The notes under the pieces: model-generated | Told to the model about the DNA's origin: nothing | What the model saw: the letters and a program-made list of their open reading frames with translations, nothing else | The model's database searches: none | Program-made: the position numbers and the translations under genes | NCBI GenBank assembly: GCA_045106985.1 | Contig: JBGCFQ010000020.1 | Coordinates: forward strand, 186,001-250,000 | Direction of reading: 5' to 3' | DNA length: 64,000 nt | Source: JAUIET01 sp045106985 | GTDB lineage: Bacteria > Pseudomonadota > Gammaproteobacteria > Pseudomonadales > JAUIET01 | Shown: positions 1-8,383 of the stretch, in pieces | How the letters are laid out: each line of letters begins with the position of its first letter | Numbering within the stretch: position 1 is the first letter of the stretch

Positions 1-3000
1 GTATAAAGCTCGACACAATAACCGTGTCATTAAAAGTAACGGCGCGTTGCAGGATTTTCTCTCCCTCACCTTGGCTCAGAGCAATATAGAAACCGTGGTC
101 TGGCAAAGCAGTTGGGCCAGTGCCACCAACAACCTTTCTCGTCAAATCACTTACTATAATCGCTCTAGACGACGTAGGACCCGTCTTTACATAATTGTAG
201 CGATTGCTCTCCAGTGAACTGATCAAGCGACGACGTTTTGTATACGGATCAAATACCACATACAGCCGGTTTTCTGCTTCATCAAAATCATTAGGGTGTG
301 CACGATATCCTGACCCAACGACCAAGTTGAAATTGTCACGACCTGAACGCGCATGGCTTCGTGAAATATCGATAGGGTTGTAGAAACGGCGTTTATCTCC
401 GCTACCCGACAGGGTTGCTATCTTGCCACCGCTGGACCAATCAGAAGATGCTGCTGAATCGGCGGTTTGATTAAAATCAATTCGCCAGATCTTACCGCTA
501 ATGTCTATCGCAAATATGAGGTCTATTGAACCATCACCATCAGTATCAACTGTTGTTGGTGTAGCCACAATCGAGTGGTCAATGTCCAACTCAAGATTGT
601 GCGAATGCGATCCAGATACCACTGTAGTTGTACCACTGGGATTAGAGTTGCCCGCAGACCAGAAGAATACGTCGCCGCCGGTTGCTAAATCAACTATATA
701 GATGGCGTTACCCAAGGTACTGTTTGGAACATCGCTAGCGTCATCGTAAATCGGATCGTAGCCGCCAGCGAAAATTAGTACTTCAATTTCAGTACAGCCT
801 GTTCCCAGCGCCGAACAGTTGGTTTTAATCTTACGGGGCAACATCGCAGACCAGGTTTGTCCCATGCCGCCAAAGCGCGAGTCATCTGTAGGTTTTATTT
901 TCCATTTTAGTTGCGGTGTGCCAAAGGATTTATCCGCATTCGATACGTCAAGCGAGTAATAGTTTCTACCACCACGGCGCTCACCAAGGAATAAATTAAC
1001 CTCAGACAGTTGGAAATTGCTCGGCGTACTGGTGGATGACTCTCGCTGTAAAACAGATACTTCGCCATCAAAACCGTATATCTTGCGTGACCCGGCTTTG
1101 TTACCCGCGTACTCGCGAACATTGTCTAAATGCTCTTCCGGAATATAAGCCCACTTTTCGGTACCAAGCGTATCCTTCGGGTCTATAGCTCGCAAGATTC
1201 CCATATTGTCCGTTCCAAACAGCACGTCTTTGGCATTGCTAGTATCTGAACCGGAATAGGTAATAACGAATGGCTTACCGTGCAAAGGGTCGGGTGCAAA
1301 GTTGTTGGCATCGGTGTAGGAAGTATCACCATCATCGTTGTAGACATCTTGCCCTAATAGCCAACTCAGCAACTCAGTACGCTTCTCAGCGAGAGTCGGA
1401 CAAGCAGTAGGTACTGGCACGGCCGGTAGATTGTATTCAATCATGTAATCGACCGTTGAGGGTATAGCCACGGCATCAAACCAGAGTGTTATGCTATCAG
1501 CATTGCCTGGCAATGCTGCCTCACAAACATGGGCGGTACCGCTGGCAACGTAATTGGACGCGCAAACCGTACCGTCTGGGCCACTTGTGCGGGTGTAACG
1601 AACTTCAGCAAATACCTCCTCAGTAGTGGTAAACGATAAAATAATTCGACCGCCATCGACTCCCAGCGGCGGATCTTCTGCTAGAACACCGTCTGACGTA
1701 ACGGTTATAGTCTCGCCATTGCGGTCGGCCCCTTCAACGCAGGCCGACCCCACGGTTGTGCCAATGCCTAAAGCTTCGTAGCGCACCTGGCTGTTGGTCT
1801 GTAATTTCACTTCGCCAGAAGAAGAGGACGTTAATGCAGAACCATCTGTGTAGACGTTTCGCGAATTCGTAAGTTGTTCGCGCATACCACCCAATTCTAC
1901 CTCAGCGCCATCAACAACGTTGCTCCAGAAACTCTGCGCATCTTCCCTGATTGAGCCTGAACTGCCATCTATTGCGGGTGACGCTGTGGAGTCAACCAAC
2001 AGTCCCTCTGGCGTAATACGGAACTTTTTAATATTGCCCTGCCACCGCGCACTCAACTTCGGTTGAAAAATTGAGTAGTAGAGTTCGTCGCGATGCTGAA
2101 GCTGATTAAATGCGTTAACCGATACCGCCGGAGCCACGTTGGTATAGGTAATACCCTTCACTTCTTCAATGACTTGCTGAATCAGCTCGAGAATTTTGCT
2201 GGCGTCAGAGACGCCAAACGTGCCTTGAACATAACGTCGCGGTTTAGAGCCAGGGCCCTCCGGGTCTCCCGCATTCCATTCCACATCGCCCGTATAGTTG
2301 CCTCCGGGGGATGCAATAGCAGCGGCGGCTCTTGACGCCGGAGCGTACCACGATCCACCAGGTGGAACATGCAGAATCGTAAACTGTGCTTGCAAGCCAT
2401 TAGGAAGAATACTTCCATCTTTCAATACATTATATTCCCCAAAACCTAACAGCGTATTACCGAGGTTATGATTTGCGCTCCCAGTGGAAACCAACGATGA
2501 GCAGCATCCCCAAGGATAATCGCGAAGTGCGTCAGTGAAAAACACGAACTGAACGTTAGTTGCTTCACTTACATCCAGAACACCACCTGCAGCATAAATA
2601 TTCGCTTGTCGCATTACCGCTAGTGACGCTGGTTGGTGATCTTGAAGATCCCAAAACCTGGGTGAACCTGGCCCATAATGACGCCCCCAGTTAGTCGCGG
2701 TCGCAATATCATTGGTGAAAGGCACAGTTACATCAAACTTGTGCTCCCGGGTGTTATGATTCGTTCCGTAGTTGACAATTGCTACTTGAATATCGTCCAA
2801 ATCACTGTTTAAAACTTCAGTAATCGTCGCATCGATTGTTGCTTTACTGGCAGCAAACTCCCAAGAACTCATCGAACCTGAGTTATCAACGATAAATACG
2901 AATCGGTACTTCTCTTGATTAACCGTTGCGCAAGCGCTCACATCTGTATAAATCTCTGTATCGTCAGCCATTGCCGGTAGTGCCGCGAACAAAGCGGTAA

Positions 3001-3037
3001 GCAAAAGAAGGCTTAGAACATTCGATGCTATTTTCAT
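1..3037 (-). CDS. pilY1: PilY1-like type IV pilus tip adhesin (3' end outside window)
   Basis: PilY1 is a secreted, Ca2+-responsive tip protein needed for type IV pilus assembly and surface sensing. The reading frame stays open from the ATG at 3037 to the window edge, so about 1012 residues are visible and the C-terminus is missing. Residues 1-24 form a signal peptide ending in AMA. A von Willebrand A domain follows with a MIDAS motif DNSGS at residues 51-55. The C-terminal half looks like the PilY1 beta-propeller and carries a Ca-binding loop DTDGDGSID at about residues 831-839, similar in type and position to that of Pseudomonas PilY1. An AGGA ribosome site overlaps the end of the upstream small gene. 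It is the last visible gene of the minor-pilin operon; pilE or pilY2 would lie beyond base 1. Confidence 0.9.
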   Translation of the reverse strand, partial: MKIASNVLSLLLLTALFAALPAMADDTEIYTDVSACATVNQEKYRFVFIVDNSGSMSSWEFAASKATIDATITEVLNSDLDDIQVAIVNYGTNHNTREHKFDVTVPFTNDIATATNWGRHYGPGSPRFWDLQDHQPASLAVMRQANIYAAGGVLDVSEATNVQFVFFTDALRDYPWGCCSSLVSTGSANHNLGNTLLGFGEYNVLKDGSILPNGLQAQFTILHVPPGGSWYAPASRAAAAIASPGGNYTGDVEWNAGDPEGPGSKPRRYVQGTFGVSDASKILELIQQVIEEVKGITYTNVAPAVSVNAFNQLQHRDELYYSIFQPKLSARWQGNIKKFRITPEGLLVDSTASPAIDGSSGSIREDAQSFWSNVVDGAEVELGGMREQLTNSRNVYTDGSALTSSSSGEVKLQTNSQVRYEALGIGTTVGSACVEGADRNGETITVTSDGVLAEDPPLGVDGGRIILSFTTTEEVFAEVRYTRTSGPDGTVCASNYVASGTAHVCEAALPGNADSITLWFDAVAIPSTVDYMIEYNLPAVPVPTACPTLAEKRTELLSWLLGQDVYNDDGDTSYTDANNFAPDPLHGKPFVITYSGSDTSNAKDVLFGTDNMGILRAIDPKDTLGTEKWAYIPEEHLDNVREYAGNKAGSRKIYGFDGEVSVLQRESSTSTPSNFQLSEVNLFLGERRGGRNYYSLDVSNADKSFGTPQLKWKIKPTDDSRFGGMGQTWSAMLPRKIKTNCSALGTGCTEIEVLIFAGGYDPIYDDASDVPNSTLGNAIYIVDLATGGDVFFWSAGNSNPSGTTTVVSGSHSHNLELDIDHSIVATPTTVDTDGDGSIDLIFAIDISGKIWRIDFNQTADSAASSDWSSGGKIATLSGSGDKRRFYNPIDISRSHARSGRDNFNLVVGSGYRAHPNDFDEAENRLYVVFDPYTKRRRLISSLESNRYNYVKTGPTSSRAIIVSDLTRKVVGGTGPTALPDHGFYIALSQGEGEKILQRAVTFNDTVIVSSFI

Positions 3038-3046
3038 TCGTATATC

Positions 3047-3472
3047 CTAGTTCTTAGGAACAAGTTGGATGTGTACTATTTCTTTAATCGAGTCATCATC
3101 AAATTGAATTGAGATAGCTTCGTAGGTATGGTTTGCCTTTAAAGTGTGCACTTGTCGAATATCACCATCACCATCAACAACCTCGGTGCGCTCGGTAATC
3201 TTAGAGATCAACTGGCACGAGGTGCAATCGCTTGGCCACAGCCGAATTGGGATTGAATATTCGTTTTGAGACGGCGTGGCTTTGCCGCGTAAGCGAAATT
3301 GAGTTATAACAATTCTATTGGGATCTTTATTGTCTAACTGTTGAATAGGAGGAGGTTGCCCACCACCGTTAGCCACTCCACTATTGGCGTTTTGTTGCGC
3401 GCCAACCGTGCCGGCAAACATCAATGCCGCGATTAACGCGGCAAGCATAGAAAAATGGTTTCGTTCAAACAT
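3047..3472 (-). CDS. small secreted protein between pilX and pilY1
   Basis: This encodes a 141-residue protein that I do not recognise. It has a signal peptide (cleavage likely after VGA, residue 25), a Gly/Pro/Asn-rich stretch at about 26-45, and a compact C-terminal domain with a CTSC pair near residues 79-82 that could form a disulfide. It starts at ATG 3472 and ends 9 bases before pilY1, so it is very probably co-translated with it. In Pseudomonas the order is pilX-pilY1-pilY2-pilE, with no gene at this position. A periplasmic or pilus-associated accessory role is inferred from position only. Confidence 0.7.
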   Translation of the reverse strand: MFERNHFSMLAALIAALMFAGTVGAQQNANSGVANGGGQPPPIQQLDNKDPNRIVITQFRLRGKATPSQNEYSIPIRLWPSDCTSCQLISKITERTEVVDGDGDIRQVHTLKANHTYEAISIQFDDDSIKEIVHIQLVPKN

Positions 3473-3510
3473 AATATGTACTCGAATATTTCATTATCAA
3501 CATGCGCTGG

Positions 3511-4047
3511 CTACCAGCCGCCGCCCTGAGGTAACAGAAACCAAAAGCCCTGAATTTGATCCGAACGGGCACCCGTATCGCCAAAGCTGGCTGAGCTCTG
3601 CAGGTTTACACGTAAGGTTCTGGTCTGGTTGTCAATTGAATAGCCTGCTGGCGCCAAGCAGTCATCAGGGTCGCAGGCCATCGCCATCGATATGTTCTGG
3701 TCGAAGGCGCCCACACCGCCGTGCGGTCCCAGCAGCTCATCAGTATCGAGTTCCCATGGTTGATCCACATCGAATTCTAGTAAAGCGAGAATAGTAGGGT
3801 CTAGATCGTCAGGCGCATTGCCATTAATCAAATCCAATTGTGCGTTTATTTCAGATAACGCTACTCTGTGCGCATTAAGATAGAACTGATCGTTCTTCAC
3901 CATTGCTAGCTGAATATTTGTGTCAGACATGGAGCTCATTGCCAACAGCGACAATGCAGTCATCACCACCAACACCACGATCAAGACCGCTCCGCGGTTT
4001 TTCGAGGAACTATGCGGCGACCTAAGCAACGGCCTATTCTGGTGCAT
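3511..4047 (-). CDS. pilX: PilX-like minor pilin
   Basis: Minor pilin of the priming complex that starts type IV pilus assembly and connects to PilY1. The N-terminus has a basic leader, a Gly-Ala junction and a hydrophobic helix (GAVLIVVLVVMTALSLLA) as in PilX/PilW-family proteins, which diverge from the FTLIE consensus. The chosen ATG at 4047 has GGAG 8 bases upstream. An upstream in-frame ATG at 4065 would overlap pilW by 14 bases but has no ribosome site. The protein is 178 residues with two cysteines in a CDPDDC segment, plausibly the C-terminal disulfide loop. It lies directly after pilW. Confidence 0.82.
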   Translation of the reverse strand: MHQNRPLLRSPHSSSKNRGAVLIVVLVVMTALSLLAMSSMSDTNIQLAMVKNDQFYLNAHRVALSEINAQLDLINGNAPDDLDPTILALLEFDVDQPWELDTDELLGPHGGVGAFDQNISMAMACDPDDCLAPAGYSIDNQTRTLRVNLQSSASFGDTGARSDQIQGFWFLLPQGGGW

Positions 4048-4051
4048 GGCG

Positions 4052-4942
4052 TTAACTCCGGGCATTATTGATGGTTACCGTTGTAGTAAAAATCTGTCGG
4101 CGTGACTTATCCGTATAATTCAAACTTGGCGCATCAAGCAGCTTGAAAGTTCTTGATGCTTGAGTGTCGCTCGTGTCGTCTAAACCGCTGCTGGCTAATA
4201 AAGCAATACGTACAGCAGCTATATCAACCCAGGGAGTATTCGCGCCTTCTGGAACATCTAGCCCTCCTACATCATCAGCGTTGATATAGCGTTGAATCTG
4301 TGTGTCATAAGCTTGAACATTTTCCACATCGGTTACACCATAAAGCACTTGCAAATTATCGATGCCGCTGACTAACACTTGTGGTGTTGCGTTAACAGCC
4401 GTGGCAACACCGTCCTCATCAACAAGAAAAGTCTGACACATTAAGCTATTAACACCACCGTCATCGCCAATCATGTACACATAGGCAGCCATCGAAATGG
4501 CAGCTGTTTCCGTGTCCACATCCAGCGGCAATCCAATGCAATCCTCGTCGGTACCATCATCAGGTGGCGGATTCATCAATACTGCAATTCGGTCTGGGGT
4601 TGTTCCACCGCCATCGGCTGTACAAGGGTCAAAACTGCCGCAGGCTCCGGCGTAGAACTGGCCTGGAGGAATTTCAGCGTCTCTAGTCATCAAATCTACA
4701 TAACTGGCCATGCGAATGGAGCTTGCGAGTTCATCCATCGCGAACCTGGCGTTTTCTTGTAACCTGGAATTTACATCTTGTGTGCTGTGAGCAACTCGTG
4801 AGCTCAGTAGAAAAGACATAGCAATACCAAGAAAGAATATGCCGAGTCCCATAGAGACCAACAACTCAATGAGCGTAAAGCCTTTGCTTTTTTGTATTTG
4901 AATCGTCATTACCTTTGAAGATGTCATATTAGTAAATGTCAT
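4052..4942 (-). CDS. pilW: PilW-like minor pilin
   Basis: Minor pilin of the pilus-initiating complex. A class III leader ends in KSKG and is followed by FTLIELLVSMGLG, so PilD-type cleavage and N-methylation are expected; Glu at position +5 of the mature protein is present. At 296 residues the length fits PilW. The ATG overlaps the pilV stop codon as ATGA, implying translational coupling; internal ATGs at codons 6 and 12 are possible alternatives. The globular region is rich in Asp, Gly and Cys, including an SFDPC segment. Confidence 0.88.
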   Translation of the reverse strand: MTFTNMTSSKVMTIQIQKSKGFTLIELLVSMGLGIFFLGIAMSFLLSSRVAHSTQDVNSRLQENARFAMDELASSIRMASYVDLMTRDAEIPPGQFYAGACGSFDPCTADGGGTTPDRIAVLMNPPPDDGTDEDCIGLPLDVDTETAAISMAAYVYMIGDDGGVNSLMCQTFLVDEDGVATAVNATPQVLVSGIDNLQVLYGVTDVENVQAYDTQIQRYINADDVGGLDVPEGANTPWVDIAAVRIALLASSGLDDTSDTQASRTFKLLDAPSLNYTDKSRRQIFTTTVTINNARS

Positions 4943-5559
4943 GGTCGAAAAGTCAGAGTAATTCGTTCCATAGCGGCATCTCGCGCTACACCACCAATAG
5001 TCACGCTGTTGTCTCTAAGTCGAGCATCGCTGTCTACAGCCTTCGATATCCAAGAAAATACCAAAGTCATATCAGCGCCCAACGCACAACCACCAACACA
5101 GGAAAGTTCAGCGTCAAAATCCAATAATTGTTGATCCAGTGGAACGCCCCCGCCACAAATTGAGCTCCACACATCGAAGGTCGCCATTTGCTCTGTCGTG
5201 CACTCCGCGGGTGATCCACCGGTCGCCGCAGAGCAAGATGTTCCCGGCGCAGCAGGACAGGCGCCCATACCGGTGACCGCATCAACATACGCTTCCATTG
5301 AGCCGACCGTTCTATTTGCTGCAATCCGGTCAATCAGACCATTGGCCCGCCAGAGTGCTACGGATCTTTGCTGGGTATCTAAGGTTTCTTGCATGGATTT
5401 CGATTGCAGTGCGCTAAACCCCATCACACTGATGCCGAGCAATAGTAAGGAGATAAGTAGCTCTATCATTGTGAACCCGGCAGAGTTGCCAGGAAGACAA
5501 TTGCCTGAGTGAGATTTACGACTGCTAGCGTTAAGACGCGTCATTAGGCTGGGTTGCAT
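4939..5559 (-). CDS. pilV: PilV-like minor pilin
   Basis: Minor pilin with a long basic leader ending in SAG and then FTMIELLISLLLLGISVMGFSA, a textbook prepilin N-terminus with Glu5. The first ATG (5559) overlaps fimT by 16 bases and follows a G-rich stretch. An ATG at codon 6 overlaps the fimT stop as TAATG, so the exact start is uncertain. The body contains several cysteines (about six), consistent with disulfide-stabilised minor pilins. It is coupled to pilW by a 4-base overlap. Confidence 0.88.
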   Translation of the reverse strand: MQPSLMTRLNASSRKSHSGNCLPGNSAGFTMIELLISLLLLGISVMGFSALQSKSMQETLDTQQRSVALWRANGLIDRIAANRTVGSMEAYVDAVTGMGACPAAPGTSCSAATGGSPAECTTEQMATFDVWSSICGGGVPLDQQLLDFDAELSCVGGCALGADMTLVFSWISKAVDSDARLRDNSVTIGGVARDAAMERITLTFRP

Positions 5560-6068
5560 CCATCCCCCCTACTGCTGTCTAGCTTTCGCGTTAAAGAACG
5601 ACCGACTTGATTGATCTCGACATGCCGACCATACCCGGAGCCTCGCTCATCACAGATACCAAACGTTACTGCGCCACCACCTTCTTGCAAACGACCACGC
5701 GGAGTAAAGCTGACACCGTCGGCCGCCGCCGCGTTGCCTTCTATAGTTACCTCAGTTCCAGCCACTTGAACTGATTTTAAAAATCCATCCCCATCTGGGT
5801 CGCAGGCTTCACCCGCTACGGCAACCACGCAAACTGCAATTTTATTGCCATCTTGCGTTTCCAAAGTAACAAATTGATTGCGAGCGATAGCCTCGCTGCG
5901 GGCGTACTTCAGAACCCCTGCCAATGCTTGGGCTGAAGAATGTAACTGATTGTTTTGAATCCAGTTTGTAACCGGCGGGCCAGCGACAGCTGTAAGTACG
6001 CCACCAATGGCCAGCACTATTAGCAGCTCTATCATTGTTAAACCGGTGGAACTTCGCTTAGATTTCAA
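5544..6068 (-). CDS. fimT: FimT/FimU (GspH-type) pseudopilin, TTG start
   Basis: First gene of the pilin operon, a GspH/FimT-type pseudopilin. The leader is nine residues long (KRSSTG before cleavage), followed by LTMIELLIVLAIGGVL. The segment containing YARSEAIARNQFVTL is characteristic of FimT/GspH proteins. The only possible start in this frame is TTG at 6068, because no ATG or GTG lies between it and the upstream stop. The length of 174 residues is typical. FimT of some gammaproteobacteria binds DNA during natural transformation; whether this one does cannot be read from the sequence. Confidence 0.87.
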   Translation of the reverse strand: MKSKRSSTGLTMIELLIVLAIGGVLTAVAGPPVTNWIQNNQLHSSAQALAGVLKYARSEAIARNQFVTLETQDGNKIAVCVVAVAGEACDPDGDGFLKSVQVAGTEVTIEGNAAAADGVSFTPRGRLQEGGGAVTFGICDERGSGYGRHVEINQVGRSLTRKLDSSRGDGCNPA

Positions 6069-6099
6069 CGCTCTACGCCGTGTTATTTATCTCTAACTA

Positions 6100-6127
6100 A
6101 CACTAGTTCACCGAAGGCGATTGTCAA
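6100..6127 (-). promoter_or_regulatory. candidate sigma-70 promoter of the minor-pilin operon
   Basis: Reading the minus strand, a perfect TTGACA lies at 6127-6122. It is followed after 16 bases by TAGTGT, a weak -10 match, about 32 bases upstream of the fimT TTG. No sigma-54 element was seen. Confidence 0.35.
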
Positions 6128-6203
6128 AATTCACACTCTTGATATCGCTTGTTAAAGACTGTGCGGTCTTATATCAAGATAAACGCTCGTAGCTGAACGG
6201 TTT

Positions 6204-7190
6204 TTAATCGGTTAGTGCATTTAATACCGACTTTTTATAGAGCTTGATACAGTCCCAACCTCTCTCAACAGATATACCCCCGCAAAGGGGATGTAGAAGA
6301 GCGTTATAGTCATTGTCGGCCTGATGTCGCGCAATACACTCCTCTGGCGTAATGATTTCATACAGCTTACTGAGTTTTAGCTCTTCAACAGTGTGCACGG
6401 GCATTTCGAGCGGTCTATACAGTCCCTTCTGCGCCCAGGATGAATACTCCTCAACTTCGTTCAAGAAACACTCTCCCAATTCATCCCAAGCACTTTCCGG
6501 GTGCTCATCAATAAACAGGCAAGAAAAGTTGGCAGGCGGCGTGTAAACAAAACCTTGCTTACCTTGCTTGGCAAGCTCTTCGTAGTACAGTGCCTCTAGC
6601 TCGGGCATAGGGGACGGCGGAGCAAAGGGCAGACCATATCGCGCCGCCCTGCGCGCCGCAGGCTTGCTCATTCCCCCAACCAAGAACATAGGGTGAGGGC
6701 GACTGTATGGCTTCGGAGTTACATTTATTCGAATGCCATTGTAGTCAAAGGGTTCGTCATACCAGGCCTTGAGCAAGGTATCCAGTACGTGATCCATCCA
6801 TTCACCACGGTTTTCAAAGGGTTTGTTGGTTGCTCGAAATTCTAGCTCGCGGTAACCCATGCCGGCAATAAAGGTCAGCCGTCCGCGCGATAACAGATCG
6901 ACAACCGCTATGTCTTCGGCAAGCCGAATGGGATCATAGAGCGCGACGAGTAAGGCCATAACGCCGATCTTAACCCGCTCGGTCCGCGCTGCTGCAGCTG
7001 ATGCCATGGTAAGAGGGGAAGGAAGCCAGCCGTTGGCAGCGCCATGATGCTCTTCGAAATTGACTGCGGTAAATCCATTCTTGTCCGCATATTCAGCCAT
7101 ATCGATAGCAGCGCGGTAACGCAAGGAACGCAATTCAGGGTCGGCTTCACTACCGGTCATGTTAAACCGCAGAGACGATTGAACTGTCAT
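6204..7190 (-). CDS. LLM-class flavin-dependent oxidoreductase
   Basis: A 328-residue protein of the bacterial luciferase-like monooxygenase superfamily (TIM barrel; FMN or F420). The N-terminal strand-loop with FEEHHG (residues 45-50), the segment GVMALLVALYDPIRLAEDIAV and the later GRLTFIAGMGYRELEF are typical of this family. The substrate is unknown. The gene starts at ATG 7190, only 8 bases after the stop of the RES gene, so it is probably read from the toxin-antitoxin promoter as well as any promoter of its own. A deazaflavin-type nitroreductase-like gene lies nearby at 9733, so F420 use is worth considering, but no F420 biosynthesis gene is visible. Confidence 0.85.
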   Translation of the reverse strand: MTVQSSLRFNMTGSEADPELRSLRYRAAIDMAEYADKNGFTAVNFEEHHGAANGWLPSPLTMASAAAARTERVKIGVMALLVALYDPIRLAEDIAVVDLLSRGRLTFIAGMGYRELEFRATNKPFENRGEWMDHVLDTLLKAWYDEPFDYNGIRINVTPKPYSRPHPMFLVGGMSKPAARRAARYGLPFAPPSPMPELEALYYEELAKQGKQGFVYTPPANFSCLFIDEHPESAWDELGECFLNEVEEYSSWAQKGLYRPLEMPVHTVEELKLSKLYEIITPEECIARHQADNDYNALLHPLCGGISVERGWDCIKLYKKSVLNALTD

Positions 7191-7198
7191 AGGCCTGC

Positions 7199-7948
7199 CT
7201 AGTAGCTTTCCGGTCTCAGTAATTCACCGTCCACCAGAAAAGAATCAAGGCTGAATTCAAGCTTACGTTCCATAATGGCAAAAAACACTACATTAGCGCG
7301 TGTATGACATAAGGTAGATTGAGGCAGTTCAGGTGTATTAGAAAAAATAGCGGCCGGATGAAATAAGGCGATATTTCGTCCGCCATTGATGCATCGCGCA
7401 GAGGGGTACACTAATACTTCAACGGCACTCTCTCTAACCCGTCTGCCTAAAGACTGAGTTTCCCGGTAAGAGCGACGGTCTTTAAGCTCTTCGGAGGATT
7501 CCGCGTAGTCGTAGCTGCTGAAGTCCACCCCTGAATCGCTACGATAGCTAAATTCGAACAAAGTGTGGCAACTGTCTATTGCGTGAGGTGGTGCTTCAAG
7601 CATGTCATGCCACCAACAAAATCGATAATAAGCCACCTCCGCCATGCAGGTTTGCGCCTGCCTGGACGCATAAAATATACCTCGTTCAGCACGTGTTCCA
7701 AATCGCGACCCGTACTTAAGTGGGGGATACCTAAATGGCGTGTACAGCAAGTAATGCATATGCTGGCAATCATCTGGTACAGGTGGCTTGGCAGAATCAA
7801 TAATAGATTCCAACAAGTCTTGTTCAGCGAGTGAATCTGTTAGTAGCAGTGTTGCTGTGACTTCCTGGCTTTCAACCAGGCGATGCGCCCTGCCCATCAT
7901 AGGTTCAGGGGCGAATCTTAGCGAACTAAGCACGGCCACGCATTGCAT
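7199..7948 (-). CDS. RES-domain toxin (NAD+ phosphorylase family)
   Basis: RES proteins are toxins that degrade NAD+ and are paired with Xre/ParS-type antitoxins. Family signatures are visible: HYLLYTPFRYPPLKYGSRFG, then an Arg-rich AERGIFYAS, a Glu in TCMAEVAYYR, and RESAVEVLVYPSAR carrying the conserved Ser. This is the longer (about 230-250 residue) version. The start is uncertain. The reading frame overlaps the antitoxin; candidates are ATG 7948, GTG 7933 (overlapping the antitoxin stop) and ATG 7900. None has a good ribosome site, which suggests coupling to antitoxin translation. Confidence 0.85.
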   Translation of the reverse strand: MQCVAVLSSLRFAPEPMMGRAHRLVESQEVTATLLLTDSLAEQDLLESIIDSAKPPVPDDCQHMHYLLYTPFRYPPLKYGSRFGTRAERGIFYASRQAQTCMAEVAYYRFCWWHDMLEAPPHAIDSCHTLFEFSYRSDSGVDFSSYDYAESSEELKDRRSYRETQSLGRRVRESAVEVLVYPSARCINGGRNIALFHPAAIFSNTPELPQSTLCHTRANVVFFAIMERKLEFSLDSFLVDGELLRPESY

Positions 7949-8291
7949 CACAGTATTGAGCAACAGACACCAGGCCATCAACAGATTTCATCACCTGTAA
8001 CGGTATTTGGTCGGCAAATGCATGATTGGGCGTGTTCAGCCAATGCTGTATATTTTTCGTATCTCCACCCATTAGCGTGTGAACAGATCGGTAAACACGC
8101 AACACAATTGCGGCAAGACGCCCTGCATTCTGCTCTGGGTCAATATTCTCAGTCTGGTACACACGGGCCAGCGTCGTGCGATTGACGCCAAGAATATCCG
8201 CCATTTGCTGATTTTCGACGCCCATGGCTACCTGTGCTCTGTAGAGCGCCTTAGCGAGCACAGATTTAGCGTTGGCATGAACTTTAAGCAT
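7926..8291 (-). CDS. Xre/MbcA/ParS-type antitoxin of the RES system
   Basis: A 121-residue antitoxin. The N-terminal half has a helix-turn-helix-like segment (MADILGVNRTTLARVYQ) and the C-terminal half resembles the Xre/MbcA/ParS toxin-binding domain (HWLNTPNHAFADQIPLQVM). The ATG at 8291 was chosen because GGAGG lies 4 bases upstream; an upstream ATG at 8318 lies inside an inverted repeat and lacks a ribosome site. It precedes and overlaps the RES toxin gene, the usual order for this family, and probably represses its own promoter through the repeat at 8303-8323. Confidence 0.87.
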   Translation of the reverse strand: MLKVHANAKSVLAKALYRAQVAMGVENQQMADILGVNRTTLARVYQTENIDPEQNAGRLAAIVLRVYRSVHTLMGGDTKNIQHWLNTPNHAFADQIPLQVMKSVDGLVSVAQYCDAMRGRA

Positions 8292-8302
8292 GAAACCTCC
8301 GA

Positions 8303-8326
8303 AATAGATGTATTTCATCTATTATA
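8303..8326 (-). promoter_or_regulatory. toxin-antitoxin operator and -10 element
   Basis: An inverted repeat with 8-base arms AATAGATG/CATCTATT and a 5-base centre occupies 8303-8323. On the minus strand a perfect TATAAT (8326-8321) overlaps its outer arm, and the ribosome site GGAGG (8300-8296) lies just inside it. The -35 is weak (TGGTTA at 8349-8344). The layout fits autorepression by the antitoxin. Confidence 0.7.
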
Positions 8327-8383
8327 GCCAAAATTCAACCAAGTAACCAGGCGTATGCGTCATAAGGCCTTAATATGATACTT

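Noticed and set aside
5067..5333. Open frame inside pilV in another frame
   Set aside because: A shadow of pilV; codon use and overlap argue against a real gene.
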